From assembly GCA_025964075.1 (NCBI GenBank), contig JAOPZQ010000298.1, forward strand, positions 1-21,009: a DNA stretch of 21,009 nucleotides, written 5' to 3'. Under the pieces are notes generated by a model. That model saw nothing but the letters and a program-made list of their open reading frames with translations, was not told where the DNA came from and did not search any database. This document shows, piece after piece, positions 8,313 through 16,158 of the stretch. This DNA comes from Solirubrobacterales bacterium. GTDB taxonomy: Bacteria > Actinomycetota > Thermoleophilia > Solirubrobacterales > Solirubrobacteraceae. How positions within the stretch are numbered: the first letter of the stretch is position 1; each line of letters begins with the position of its first letter. The position numbers and the translations under genes are program-made.

Positions 8313-10505
8313 TTATTGGCGGCGGACCGCGAACGCGATCGTGACGGCCCGCCCTCCGGCCGGGGTCGCGGTGAGGCGGTAGCTGCCGCGCTTCAGCCCG
8401 CGCGGATTCCACGTGACCTTCGTCGTCCCCAGCTTCGCGCTGACGGCCTTCGGCGCGCCCGAGACCTTCTTGAGGCGCTTGCCCGCCTTGCGGCGGATCG
8501 AGAACGTGACCCGGCCGGCGGCGCCGGTGAGGGTGAACGAGATCGTCGTCCGGTGGCCGTTGCGCACCTTCTTCGGCGAGAGCTGGAGGCCCTTCAGCGC
8601 GAGGACGGCGGGGCCGGGAGGCGGAGGCGACGGCGGCGGCAGCGCGGCGGCGGTCACCGCGCCGCTCGTCGCGGCGGCCGCCCCAAACGCATTCGTGACG
8701 CTCTGGCGGCAGCTCAGCGCGTGGCCGACGTCGGCGCTGACTACGGCGTACGACGTCGCGGTCGCGCCGGCGAGCGGCGCGCCGTCGCGGAGCCACTGCA
8801 CGGCGCTCGTCTGCGGGAGGTCCCCGCCGAACGCGCCGGCGGAGCAGGTGATCGTCCGCGTCGCCGTGGCGGTGCCCGCCACGGAAGGCGAGGCGGTCAC
8901 GGTCGGGGCCTGGCCGTCGAACGCCCCGATGTCGCAGGCCGCACCGCGCGGCAGGCCGCGCTGGTCGGCGGTGAGCGTCGCCCCGAGGGCGTCGAGGCAC
9001 GACGCTCCAGCCGCCCCGATGGCGGCGCTGCCGGGCAGCAGCGCCATCGTCTTGGTCGGGCCGCCGTTGTCCTGGAGCGGACCGAGGCCCGCGGAAGCGT
9101 CATGGAGATCACCCGCGGCCGGGACGGCGATGCACTGGTTGCGGTCCTCGAGGTTGTGCCCGGCGCTGGTCAGCGAGCCCGCGGAGACGATCGAGCAGTT
9201 CTCCGACCCGCTGTGCCCCGCGCTGAGCGCCACGATCGAGTCGCGCATCGTCAGCTTGGTCGTCTGCACCGAGAGGCCACCGCCCCGGGAGTCCACGACG
9301 ATCGCCGTCGCGCCGGTCGGGCCGCTGTGCGCGCCCGCGCCGCCCGCGCCGGCCGCCGCATCGGTCACGCTGTTCCCCGCCACGGTCACCGACGCGAACT
9401 GATCCGGAGCTTGCGCCGCGGGCGCGTTCCAGAGCGCCGCCCCGCCGCCGGTGCCACCCCAGCCGACCCCACCGGCGCCTCCGGCCGTGGCAATGCTGGC
9501 GCTCTTCGCGGCGCCGCCGGTGCCGCCCGACGATCCCAATGCCGAGTTTCCGGACAGCGTCACGTTGGTGAACTTGACGATGCCGTTGGAGAAGAGGCCG
9601 CCGCCGGCCGCGTTCCCGGCCTGACCGCCGGCCCCGCCGGCGCCGCTGGTCGTCCCACCCGTCCCGCCGGTTCCCGCGGCGGTCGGGATCGCCTGGTTGC
9701 CCAAGATGACCGTGTCCCGTGCGACGAGGACGGTGGAGAGGCCGAGGTCGATGCCGGCGCCGTAGGCCGATCCGCCGCCGCCGCCGACCCCGCCCACGCC
9801 GGCGGTTCCGGCCGGACCGCCGTTTCCGGCGGCGCCGGCGTGCGCGACGTTGCCCGTGACCGCGACGCGAGTCAGCGTCATCGGGCTGCCGCCGCTGATC
9901 CCCGCGCCCAACGCGGTGCCGCCCGCGCCTCCCTTGCCGCCGGTCCCCGCGCCGCTGTGCCCGGCCCCTCCCGTGCCGCCGGTCACCGTGTTGCCGGTGA
10001 TCACGACGTCTGTCAGGGTCAGGGCGCCGTTGCCGTTGAGGCCGCCTCCGTAGGCGCTGCCGCCCGGTTGGCCGTCGGCGCCGACGCTTGCGCCGCCCGG
10101 TCCGTTGATGCCGATCATGTGCCCGCCGGTGACCGTGACGCCATGCATCGTCAGGTCGACCCCAACGAAGCTGATGACGCGATCGGGGGCCGTCTGGCGG
10201 ATGGTGGTGAGGGCCGGGCCGGCCCCGCCCAGCGTGATCGCCTTCGTGAGGCTGAGCTGGCCCTGGGAGAGCGTGTAGACGCCGGCGCCGAGCTGGACGG
10301 TGTCACCGGTCTGCGCCGCGGCGACCGCGCCGCGGAGCGAGCAGGCGTTCGCCGGTGCGGGCGGCGCGCAGGTCGTGCCTCCGGCGAGCGGATCGTCGAA
10401 GCGGTTCGGGAGGAGCGTCGTGGCCGCGTTCGCGGACACGGCGCCGAGGAGCGAGAAGAGCACGCAGCAGAAGCCGGCCGCGCGCCTGCGGGGGATCGAA
10501 GGCAT
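8313..10505 (-). CDS. Secreted Gly-rich beta-helix protein with choice-of-anchor Q-like region
   Basis: This 730-residue protein has a signal peptide (1-27, cleavage after ANA). A CSLRGAV motif (54-60) followed by GDTVQLGAGVYTL is the usual opening of bacterial right-handed beta-helix proteins. Residues 80-430 are imperfect repeats of the form LTDVVITGNTV alternating with Gly/Ala-rich loops, giving a PE-PGRS-like composition. Residues about 462-531 (LGPLQDNGGPTKTMALLPGS, DQRGLPR, CDIGAFD) match the choice-of-anchor Q region. Then come an Ig-like domain (533-618), a Pro linker and a basic beta domain (635-728). No LPxTG or C-terminal membrane helix is seen. It is likely a cell-surface or released structural/adhesive protein; no enzyme active site is evident. 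The gene lies 67 bases after the propeller gene, with a hairpin between. Confidence 0.85.
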   Translation of the reverse strand: MPSIPRRRAAGFCCVLFSLLGAVSANAATTLLPNRFDDPLAGGTTCAPPAPANACSLRGAVAAAQTGDTVQLGAGVYTLSQGQLSLTKAITLGGAGPALTTIRQTAPDRVISFVGVDLTMHGVTVTGGHMIGINGPGGASVGADGQPGGSAYGGGLNGNGALTLTDVVITGNTVTGGTGGAGHSGAGTGGKGGAGGTALGAGISGGSPMTLTRVAVTGNVAHAGAAGNGGPAGTAGVGGVGGGGGSAYGAGIDLGLSTVLVARDTVILGNQAIPTAAGTGGTGGTTSGAGGAGGQAGNAAGGGLFSNGIVKFTNVTLSGNSALGSSGGTGGAAKSASIATAGGAGGVGWGGTGGGAALWNAPAAQAPDQFASVTVAGNSVTDAAAGAGGAGAHSGPTGATAIVVDSRGGGLSVQTTKLTMRDSIVALSAGHSGSENCSIVSAGSLTSAGHNLEDRNQCIAVPAAGDLHDASAGLGPLQDNGGPTKTMALLPGSAAIGAAGASCLDALGATLTADQRGLPRGAACDIGAFDGQAPTVTASPSVAGTATATRTITCSAGAFGGDLPQTSAVQWLRDGAPLAGATATSYAVVSADVGHALSCRQSVTNAFGAAAATSGAVTAAALPPPSPPPPGPAVLALKGLQLSPKKVRNGHRTTISFTLTGAAGRVTFSIRRKAGKRLKKVSGAPKAVSAKLGTTKVTWNPRGLKRGSYRLTATPAGGRAVTIAFAVRRQ

Positions 10506-10522
10506 GCGGCGACCCTGGCAGG

Positions 10523-10550
10523 CCCGGTGGCACTTCGCAGTGCCACCGGG
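10523..10550 (-). terminator. Intercistronic 12-bp hairpin
   Basis: CCCGGTGGCACT (10523-10534) and AGTGCCACCGGG (10539-10550) pair perfectly around a TCGC loop. It sits 22 bases after the propeller-gene stop and 17 bases before the beta-helix start on the minus strand. No U-run follows. It may be a terminator of the T-tract-less actinobacterial kind, or an mRNA-stabilising element. Confidence 0.6.
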
Positions 10551-10572
10551 GTGTCGACTCGGTCTCAGGCGA

Positions 10573-13500
10573 TCAGTGCTTCTTCTTGAGGACCTTGGCC
10601 TTCGCCGTGGCCTTGGTGGAGGGACCGGTGTTGTGGGTCACGGTCAGCGTGACCTTGTAGGTCTTCGCCTTCTTGTACTTGTGCTTGATCGTGAAGGCGC
10701 CGCGCGCGCCGAGCTTCGGCTTCGCGGACTTCCTGTCGCCGAACGTGATCTTCACCGCCTTGATCCCGCTCGGATCGACGACGACGCCGCGAATCACGGT
10801 GGTCTTTCCGAGGCGCACGGTCTTGATCTTCCGCAGCGCCACCGCCGGCTTGCCCGTGTCGACGACCTTGACGGCCTTCGTCACGGTCGTGCTGATGCCG
10901 AACGAGTCGGTCACCGTCAGCACGATGGCCTGCGCCCCGAGCTTCGTGGGCACGAACGTGGCCGTGGCGCCGGTCGCGCTCGACGGCACGCCGGGCAGCG
11001 ACCACGAGAACGTGACGCCGCCGCCGTTGGGCGTGCTGCCGGTGCCGGTGAACGTGGCCGACTTACCGCGCTCGAGCTGCGCCGGGCCGGTGATCGCGCC
11101 CGTCGGTCGGACGGGCAGCTTCATCGACCACGCGCCGCGGCCGTGCGTGGCCGCGTAGAGCACGTGAGCGTCCTGCGACACGGTCAGCCCGAACACCGAG
11201 GCGGTCGGGAGGCCGGTGCCCGCGGAGATCCACTGCGCTCCGCCCGCGGGGAGCTCGGCCACGCCGAAGTCCGTCGCGGCGAACACGTCGCCCGTCGCGC
11301 CGTTCTCGGCGATGCCGGTGACCGGCTGGTCGCCCAGGTTCTTCGACAGGTCCGTGAACGTCGCGTGGTGCGACGACGGGTCGTAGCGGACGTCGAACAC
11401 ATGGCCCGGGGTGTCCGGCGTGTACGCGTCGAAGCCCGAGTACGACACCCACGCGTGGTTGGAGTCGTTCGGGTCGACCGCGATGCCGGAGACGAACCGG
11501 CCCGGGGTCTTGCTCGAGTCCAGCCGGTAGAACTGCACGTCCTTCGGCCGGTCGGCGTCCGCGTTCTTCGTGATGAAGACGCGGCCCGTCCGCGTCGCCG
11601 CCCACAGCGTGCCGGGGTTGCTCTTCGTCCGTTCGACCGCCACCACGAACTGCCCCGTGCGGTCGCCCTTGAAGACGTTCGACGTGAGGTTGTCGCCGAT
11701 CGGGAACCAGTCGCCGCACGGCTTCGTGCGGAACGGATCGAGGTCGTAGGCGTAGCAGTGGTTCTTGACGAGGTCCTGCTCGTTGCCGCCGTTGTCATCG
11801 GTCCGCCACACGCTCTCCATGCCGGTGTAGGCCCGGCCGGCCACCGACGGGTCGGCCGCGAACGGCGTGTAGAACGACCGGTTCTCCGGCGAGACCTGCA
11901 GCGGGTCGTAGACGTCCAGCCACTTCGTCGGGTCGTTCCCGTGGAAGTTCACCTCGGGCGTCGCGTCGTAGTAGTTGTGGTAGCTGATCGCGTTCGGGCT
12001 GCCCGCGTCGAAGCCGGACTGCCCGCCGTCGCCGCCCACCGACTCGGTCCACGCGGGCGAGCCGGTGTAGTTCCACGTGCCGTTGTCCTGCGTGCCGCCG
12101 AGCAGGTCGCCCGTCGGATTCGCCGGGTTGAACGACAGCGACTGGAACTGCAGCGTGCGCAGGCCGTCGTTGAGCGGGGTGACGGCGCTCGGAGTGCCGT
12201 TCAGGAGCTCCTTGCACAGGGCGAGGTCGTCCGCGGCCAGCGGGGTCTTGGTGTCGGGCGCCGTCGAGTCGTACACGTACTGGCGGTGATCGCACGAGCC
12301 AGACTTGTCCTGCGGCGCGCTCGCGTCGATCCGCGCGATCCCGCCGTCCGAGCCGATGAACGCGACGTTGCCGTTGTTGGCGAAGGCGATCGCGTGCAGG
12401 TCGGGGTGGACGCCGGAGATCGGATCCCACGCCTTCGTCGGGTCCCCGAACTGCATGGTCATGTCATGCCAGCTGACGTCGTTGGCAGTCGCCCCGTTCG
12501 CATCGGTCGAGCGGATCACCGCACGGCCGTTGGACCGCGGCGGCGCGCCGGTGCCGAACTGGTCGTAGGCCGGGAGCTCGTCGTAGTTCATCGAGCCACC
12601 GAGCCAGACGGTGTTGGCGTCCGCGCCCGGCGGGTGGGCGACGAACTCGTCGTAGCCGCACTGCCCGTTCTGGCAGAACCCGGAGGCGGCGAACCCCTTG
12701 CTGGTCGGATCCTCGCTCGAGAGCAGCGTCCACCCCGGGTTCAGGGTCGCCGGATCGGTCCCGGCGTTGTCCACGAGCGTGCTCGCGGCCTTCGTGTCGA
12801 TGCTGTCGACACGCCACACCTGGGGCAGGGGCGTCGTGGCGTCGCCGTCCGTCGCCCAGTCGTCGGACGCGTCCCCGAGGAACACGCGGGTGTGCCCGCC
12901 GACGCTGGCGAAGTCGAACTCGGTCCGGTCGCCGGTGCTGTCCCCCTGCGGCTCGTGGGGCTTGGTCGGATCGAACAGGTTCTGGTTCATCGTGTGGAAG
13001 ACCTGCTCCCACGCCGGCGAGGCGGCCGTCTGGTCGGCGCGCCAGACGCCGTAGCCCACGACCCCCGCGTAGAGCACGTGCGGGGCGTTGGGGTCGAAGA
13101 GCAGCTTGTTGATCCCGCCCTGGAACCAGTCGACACCGCTCGAGGAGGCCGCCGGGTTGGGCGGCGTGTGGTTGGAGAGGTCGGCCTCGAGCGTGAAGCT
13201 CGTTCCGTTGTCGGTCGACTTGTAGACGCCGAGCGTGGGAGCGTTCGGCGGCGTGAAGCGGCCGCCGTTCACGGCCGCGGAGCCGTGGCGGGCGACGTCG
13301 GTGCCGATGTAGATCGTGTGACCCGTGGCGTCGCTCGGGTCGATCGCGATCGCGCCGATCGAGCGGTTCGTCGCCACGGCGTCGCTGCCCGGAACGAGGC
13401 TCCAGGACGCGCCGCCGTCGGTCGAGCGGAAGAGGCCAAGCCCGGCCTCGGAGTCTCCGGAGCCGTTGGGCTCACCCGAGCCGGCGTAGAGGACGTCGTG

Positions 13501-14187
13501 GGCCGCGTCGTAGTAGATCGACCCGAAGGCGTTCGTCGGCAGGCTGGCGGGCGGAGGGGTCCAAGTCGGGTGCGCGGCCAGCGCGTCGTTCGTGCGCCAG
13601 ATGCCGCCGCCCGCGGCGGCCACCCACATCTTGCAGTTCCCGGCGACGCAGGCGGGGTCGATCGCCAGCGCCGTGACGCGGCCGGACTCCTGCGTGGACG
13701 GGCCCGTCAGCGTGGCGGGGTCGAAGAACTGCGAGTCCGGGCCGGCGACGTTCGGCGTGAACGGGCCGAGCTCGTTCCACGGCTGCGTGAACGTCGTGGC
13801 GCGCGTGCCCGCGCGGGTGCGCGTGGCGGTGGGCCCGCTCGGGAGGTTCCGGAAGTCCTGCCCGCCCTGGATGGCGAGCTTGTCGTCGACGTAGCTGCGC
13901 GGGTAGGCGCGGTTGCCGACCTGCTCGGCCGCGGGTGTGGTCGGGCCGGTCCTCGAGCCCTCCTTGCCCTTGCCGCGCTCGAACTTCGCCTGGCGCGCGT
14001 TCTTCGCCTCGTTCGCGCGCTCGTGCTGCGCGTTCGGGACCTCGCCGCCACGCGCCCAGGTCGGCGCGCTCTTGGCGCGCCCGGGGCTCGACCCACTCGA
14101 CGCCAGGCCGATGGCGCCGCCGGTGACGACCGCCACCGCGACGAGGAGCAGCGCCACGGGGCGCCATGATGGCCAGCGACGTTCCAT
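10573..14187 (-). CDS. Large secreted beta-propeller (sortilin/BNR-like) protein with PKD-type C-terminus
   Basis: The 1204-residue product starts with an N-terminal hydrophobic helix (about 10-29) after MERRW, a signal anchor or signal peptide, then a Lys/Arg/Glu-rich linker (45-80). From about 135 to 1020 it shows VPS10/sialidase-like propeller blades: Asp-boxes RSTDGGASW (254-262) and KSTDNGTSF (323-331), repeated LYAGxGE/VLYAG strands, and a closing ATHGRGAWSM. A PKD-like domain follows (about 1030-1105, ATFTGTGSTPNGG, AIVLTVTDSFG), then a second, Lys-rich PKD-like domain ending KVLKKKH. Sialidase catalytic residues are not recognisable, so binding or scaffolding is likelier than hydrolysis. 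ATG 14187 is fixed by AGGAGGGG nine bases upstream; an in-frame ATG at 14217 lies before that site. It precedes the beta-helix gene. Confidence 0.88.
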   Translation of the reverse strand: MERRWPSWRPVALLLVAVAVVTGGAIGLASSGSSPGRAKSAPTWARGGEVPNAQHERANEAKNARQAKFERGKGKEGSRTGPTTPAAEQVGNRAYPRSYVDDKLAIQGGQDFRNLPSGPTATRTRAGTRATTFTQPWNELGPFTPNVAGPDSQFFDPATLTGPSTQESGRVTALAIDPACVAGNCKMWVAAAGGGIWRTNDALAAHPTWTPPPASLPTNAFGSIYYDAAHDVLYAGSGEPNGSGDSEAGLGLFRSTDGGASWSLVPGSDAVATNRSIGAIAIDPSDATGHTIYIGTDVARHGSAAVNGGRFTPPNAPTLGVYKSTDNGTSFTLEADLSNHTPPNPAASSSGVDWFQGGINKLLFDPNAPHVLYAGVVGYGVWRADQTAASPAWEQVFHTMNQNLFDPTKPHEPQGDSTGDRTEFDFASVGGHTRVFLGDASDDWATDGDATTPLPQVWRVDSIDTKAASTLVDNAGTDPATLNPGWTLLSSEDPTSKGFAASGFCQNGQCGYDEFVAHPPGADANTVWLGGSMNYDELPAYDQFGTGAPPRSNGRAVIRSTDANGATANDVSWHDMTMQFGDPTKAWDPISGVHPDLHAIAFANNGNVAFIGSDGGIARIDASAPQDKSGSCDHRQYVYDSTAPDTKTPLAADDLALCKELLNGTPSAVTPLNDGLRTLQFQSLSFNPANPTGDLLGGTQDNGTWNYTGSPAWTESVGGDGGQSGFDAGSPNAISYHNYYDATPEVNFHGNDPTKWLDVYDPLQVSPENRSFYTPFAADPSVAGRAYTGMESVWRTDDNGGNEQDLVKNHCYAYDLDPFRTKPCGDWFPIGDNLTSNVFKGDRTGQFVVAVERTKSNPGTLWAATRTGRVFITKNADADRPKDVQFYRLDSSKTPGRFVSGIAVDPNDSNHAWVSYSGFDAYTPDTPGHVFDVRYDPSSHHATFTDLSKNLGDQPVTGIAENGATGDVFAATDFGVAELPAGGAQWISAGTGLPTASVFGLTVSQDAHVLYAATHGRGAWSMKLPVRPTGAITGPAQLERGKSATFTGTGSTPNGGGVTFSWSLPGVPSSATGATATFVPTKLGAQAIVLTVTDSFGISTTVTKAVKVVDTGKPAVALRKIKTVRLGKTTVIRGVVVDPSGIKAVKITFGDRKSAKPKLGARGAFTIKHKYKKAKTYKVTLTVTHNTGPSTKATAKAKVLKKKH

Positions 14188-14196
14188 TCTGTTCTT

Positions 14197-14204
14197 CCCC
14201 TCCT
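14197..14204 (-). promoter_or_regulatory. Ribosome binding site deciding the propeller-gene start
   Basis: The minus strand reads AGGAGGGG nine bases before the ATG at 14187. The upstream in-frame ATG at 14217 would place this site inside the gene, so 14187 is preferred. Confidence 0.75.
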
Positions 14205-14221
14205 GCGTCAGCAACACGACC

Positions 14222-14240
14222 GCTCACGACCCCCGTGAGC
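14222..14240 (-). repeat. 7-bp inverted repeat in the propeller-gene leader
   Basis: GCTCACG (14222-14228) and CGTGAGC (14234-14240) pair around a five-base loop. If the candidate -10 at 14249-14254 is used, this hairpin sits at the extreme 5' end of the message, where it could slow decay. It could instead terminate the upstream YbjQ-domain gene. Confidence 0.45.
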
Positions 14241-14248
14241 CGCGCGGC

Positions 14249-14254
14249 AGTCTA
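14249..14254 (-). promoter_or_regulatory. Candidate -10 element for the propeller gene
   Basis: The minus strand reads TAGACT, matching TAnnnT, about 60 bases before the start codon in the 100-base gap after the YbjQ gene. No clear -35 is seen. Confidence 0.25.
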
Positions 14255-14287
14255 GTGCTCCTGCCCGTGAACGGAAGGGGACGTTGT

Positions 14288-15208
14288 CTATCCCGTCAGA
14301 GGCAAGACCAGCGCGGGCGCCTCGATGGAGTGCTCGGCGCTCGTGGGGATGACCGCGGTGCCGACCGCGAAGAACTCGATCACGTGCGAGCCCCAGCCGT
14401 GCGAGCGCTCGACGACGCGCGCGCCGACGATCCCGCCGGCCTGCAGCTCCTGAGCCTCGGACTCCATCCGCCCCATCGCCAGCTCGCGGGCTTCGTACAG
14501 CGCCTGCGTGTAGTTCGGCATCTCCTGGTTGCGGCCGATCTGCTTCCACGCCGCGCGCAGGCCCTGGTGGGCCACGTGGTACACGCAGTTGCCCATCGCC
14601 ATGCCCACCGGCCGGTAGCCCGAGCGCAGGAGGGTGGAGAAGTCCTGACCGGAGAGGTCGGACACGAACGGGCGGCCGTTCGGCGCGCGGTGGAGCTCGC
14701 CGCCGCGGTGCTTCACCGCGGTGCCGACCGCGATGAACTCCGCGAGGTCGGCGCCCCACTCGTAGCGGCCGATGTCGAGCCGGAGGCCGACGACGCCGTC
14801 GGCGCCGACCTGGTCGGCCTCCTCCTCCATGCGCGTCATCGCCAGCTCGCGCGCGTGATACATCGCCTGCGTGAGGACGGTCATCTCCTGGTTGCGCGAC
14901 CAGCTCGCCTGCTGGAAGCCGATGTGGTAGATCGACGAGCCGAGGACGAGCCCCAGCGGGTCGAAGCCCGCCTGCTTGACGAGCAGGAGCTCGTTGACCG
15001 AGAGGTCTGAGGTGAAGAAGCCGCTGGCGACGGCGGTCTTCATCCGCTCCATGCGCCCCCGGCCGGCCTCCGGCACGCCGGCCAGCGAGCCCGCCTCGTA
15101 CGCCTCGCCGGCCGCGGGCGGCTCCGCGGGCTCGGGGGGCGTCTCCACCGCCTGCGCCGGGGCCGGCTGCTGCTGGTCGTCGTCGTCGTCGCGAGTGAAG
15201 AAGCCCAT
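14288..15208 (-). CDS. Protein with two YbjQ-type (putative heavy-metal-binding) domains
   Basis: The 306-residue protein opens with GFFTRDDDDDQQQ and a Pro/Glu/Ala-rich linker (1-60). Two copies of the YbjQ domain follow at about 62-167 and 181-290. Each has a VxGxxxYHIGFQ/VYHVAHQ strand, the RNQEMxxxTQAxYxARELAMxRMExEA helix, a GADGVVG/AGGIVG turn and an AVGTAV strand. The two halves are clearly an internal duplication, with the helix nearly identical. The family name suggests metal binding, but biochemical evidence is thin and there is no Cys/His cluster here (one Cys, near 208). No signal peptide is seen, so it is cytoplasmic. The start codon follows AGGAGAGACC, and the upstream gene's TAG overlaps that Shine-Dalgarno, so translation is probably coupled. 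Confidence 0.82.
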   Translation of the reverse strand: MGFFTRDDDDDQQQPAPAQAVETPPEPAEPPAAGEAYEAGSLAGVPEAGRGRMERMKTAVASGFFTSDLSVNELLLVKQAGFDPLGLVLGSSIYHIGFQQASWSRNQEMTVLTQAMYHARELAMTRMEEEADQVGADGVVGLRLDIGRYEWGADLAEFIAVGTAVKHRGGELHRAPNGRPFVSDLSGQDFSTLLRSGYRPVGMAMGNCVYHVAHQGLRAAWKQIGRNQEMPNYTQALYEARELAMGRMESEAQELQAGGIVGARVVERSHGWGSHVIEFFAVGTAVIPTSAEHSIEAPALVLPLTG

Positions 15209-15216
15209 GGTCTCTC

Positions 15217-15591
15217 CTAGTTCAGCATTCGTTGCAGGGCCTGCTGGGCGTCGGCCGAGCGCTCGGCCTCGCGCGCCAGCGACTGCGTCAGCTCGTCGAT
15301 CCACACCGGCACGTCGAGGCGCTCGGTCTTGAGCGCGATGCCGCCCGAGAGCCGGGCCCGCGTCGCCTCCACCCCGCCGCCCTCGGCGCGCAGGCAGAAG
15401 CGGTCGCCGTCCACGTCGAGCGCGACCTCGCGCACCAGCTTCTCGCGCGAGAGCAGGCCGCGGCGCGCCCGGGCGACGCGCGTCTGGCGCGGCAGCGCCT
15501 CCTCGAAGCGCCGGGCGAGCGCCTCGGCGAACGCGTTCAGATCGGCGGCGTCGGCGCGCAGTGAGGCAGACAGCAGGTCGATGTCGTCCAT
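15217..15591 (-). CDS. Conserved-looking 124-residue protein of unknown function, coupled to the YbjQ gene
   Basis: I do not recognise this protein. It begins MDDIDLLSASLRADAADLNAFAEALARRFEEALP, a charged amphipathic helix, and then has a beta-rich middle (REVALDVDGDRFCLRAEGGGVEATRARLSG) and a final helical part (VWIDELTQSLAREAERSADAQQALQRML). No signal peptide or membrane helix is present. The stop codon TAG forms the first base pairs of the downstream gene's Shine-Dalgarno, eight bases before its ATG, so the two are very likely made together. The middle repeats the pattern of a small beta-sheet module, and a scaffold or adaptor role to the YbjQ protein is only a guess. A TAGGCT (-10-like) lies 11 bases before its start. 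Confidence 0.75.
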   Translation of the reverse strand: MDDIDLLSASLRADAADLNAFAEALARRFEEALPRQTRVARARRGLLSREKLVREVALDVDGDRFCLRAEGGGVEATRARLSGGIALKTERLDVPVWIDELTQSLAREAERSADAQQALQRMLN

Positions 15592-15602
15592 GCGCTCCGC
15601 TC

Positions 15603-15608
15603 AGCCTA
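15603..15608 (-). promoter_or_regulatory. Candidate -10 element for the 124-residue/YbjQ operon
   Basis: The minus strand reads TAGGCT, matching TAnnnT, followed by 11 bases including GCGGAG before the ATG at 15591. It lies in the 31-base gap after the thioredoxin gene. Weak evidence, no -35. Confidence 0.25.
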
Positions 15609-15622
15609 ACCGGTGGGCGGAG

Positions 15623-16117
15623 TCAGCCGCTACGGAGCCTCGCGAGCAGCCCCGCCGCCGTCTGCGGGCCGGTGAGCTGCTCGGAGATCCGGCCCTGGGC
15701 GTCGAGGATGAACGTCGTCGGCATGCCGTGGAGGCGGTAGTTGTTGCCGACGTCCCCGTTCGGATCGCGGAGGTTCGGATACGTCCAGCCGCTGCGGGCG
15801 ACGAAGCTCCGGGCGCCGGCGGCGGCGTCGTTCCAGTCGACGCCGACGAGGCGCACGCCGGCCGGCAGCTCGCGGCTCAGCCTGACGAGCTCCGGCGCCT
15901 CCTTGCGGCAGGGGCCGCACCAGCTCGCCCAGAAGTTGACGACGACCCTGTGGCCGCGCAGCGAGGGCAGGGTGACCCGCGGCGGGACGAGGACCTGCGT
16001 GGGCAGCGCGGGCGCGCGGCGGCCCGAGGTCGAGCCGGCGCTGCTCAGGCCGAGGACGAGCAGGACCACCAGGCCGGCGGCCGCGAGCGCGGCGATGAGG
16101 ATGCGGCGCGAGCGCAT
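15623..16117 (-). CDS. TlpA/ResA-type membrane-anchored thioredoxin-like protein
   Basis: This 164-residue protein has an N-terminal hydrophobic helix (about 6-26) after MRSRR, an uncleaved anchor or signal peptide, so the domain faces outside. The redox motif is WASWCGPC (Cys67, Cys70) and the cis-proline loop is GMPTTFILD (about 132-140). Family members reduce disulfides in apocytochrome c or other exported proteins, or act as thiol peroxidase partners. Compared with typical ResA the linker between anchor and domain is short, and the substrate groove insert is small. It lies 41 bases after glpK without a clear Shine-Dalgarno, and no cytochrome-maturation genes are nearby, so its partner is unknown. 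Confidence 0.88.
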   Translation of the reverse strand: MRSRRILIAALAAAGLVVLLVLGLSSAGSTSGRRAPALPTQVLVPPRVTLPSLRGHRVVVNFWASWCGPCRKEAPELVRLSRELPAGVRLVGVDWNDAAAGARSFVARSGWTYPNLRDPNGDVGNNYRLHGMPTTFILDAQGRISEQLTGPQTAAGLLARLRSG

Positions 16118-16158
16118 GGGTCTAGTTCTACCTGGACGCCCCCGCCCGCCCGTTCCTT

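Noticed and set aside
9400..10100. Repetitive Gly/Ala/Pro-coding DNA as a CRISPR or satellite array
   Set aside because: The repeats are irregular codon-level repeats within the beta-helix gene, without constant repeat units or spacers.
10300..14169. A 1289-codon plus-strand open frame opposite the propeller and beta-helix genes
   Set aside because: Its translation is Arg/Val/Gly/Ala-rich without domains, and it is antisense to genes with clear signal peptides and domains. Long antisense frames are common in DNA this GC-rich. The same applies to the long frames at 7938-10589 (+), 5209-7251 (+) and 16204-17847 (+).
14288..14302. LPLTG at the very C-terminus of the YbjQ-domain protein as a sortase signal
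   Set aside because: There is no signal peptide, and no hydrophobic segment or basic tail follows. The match is probably chance.
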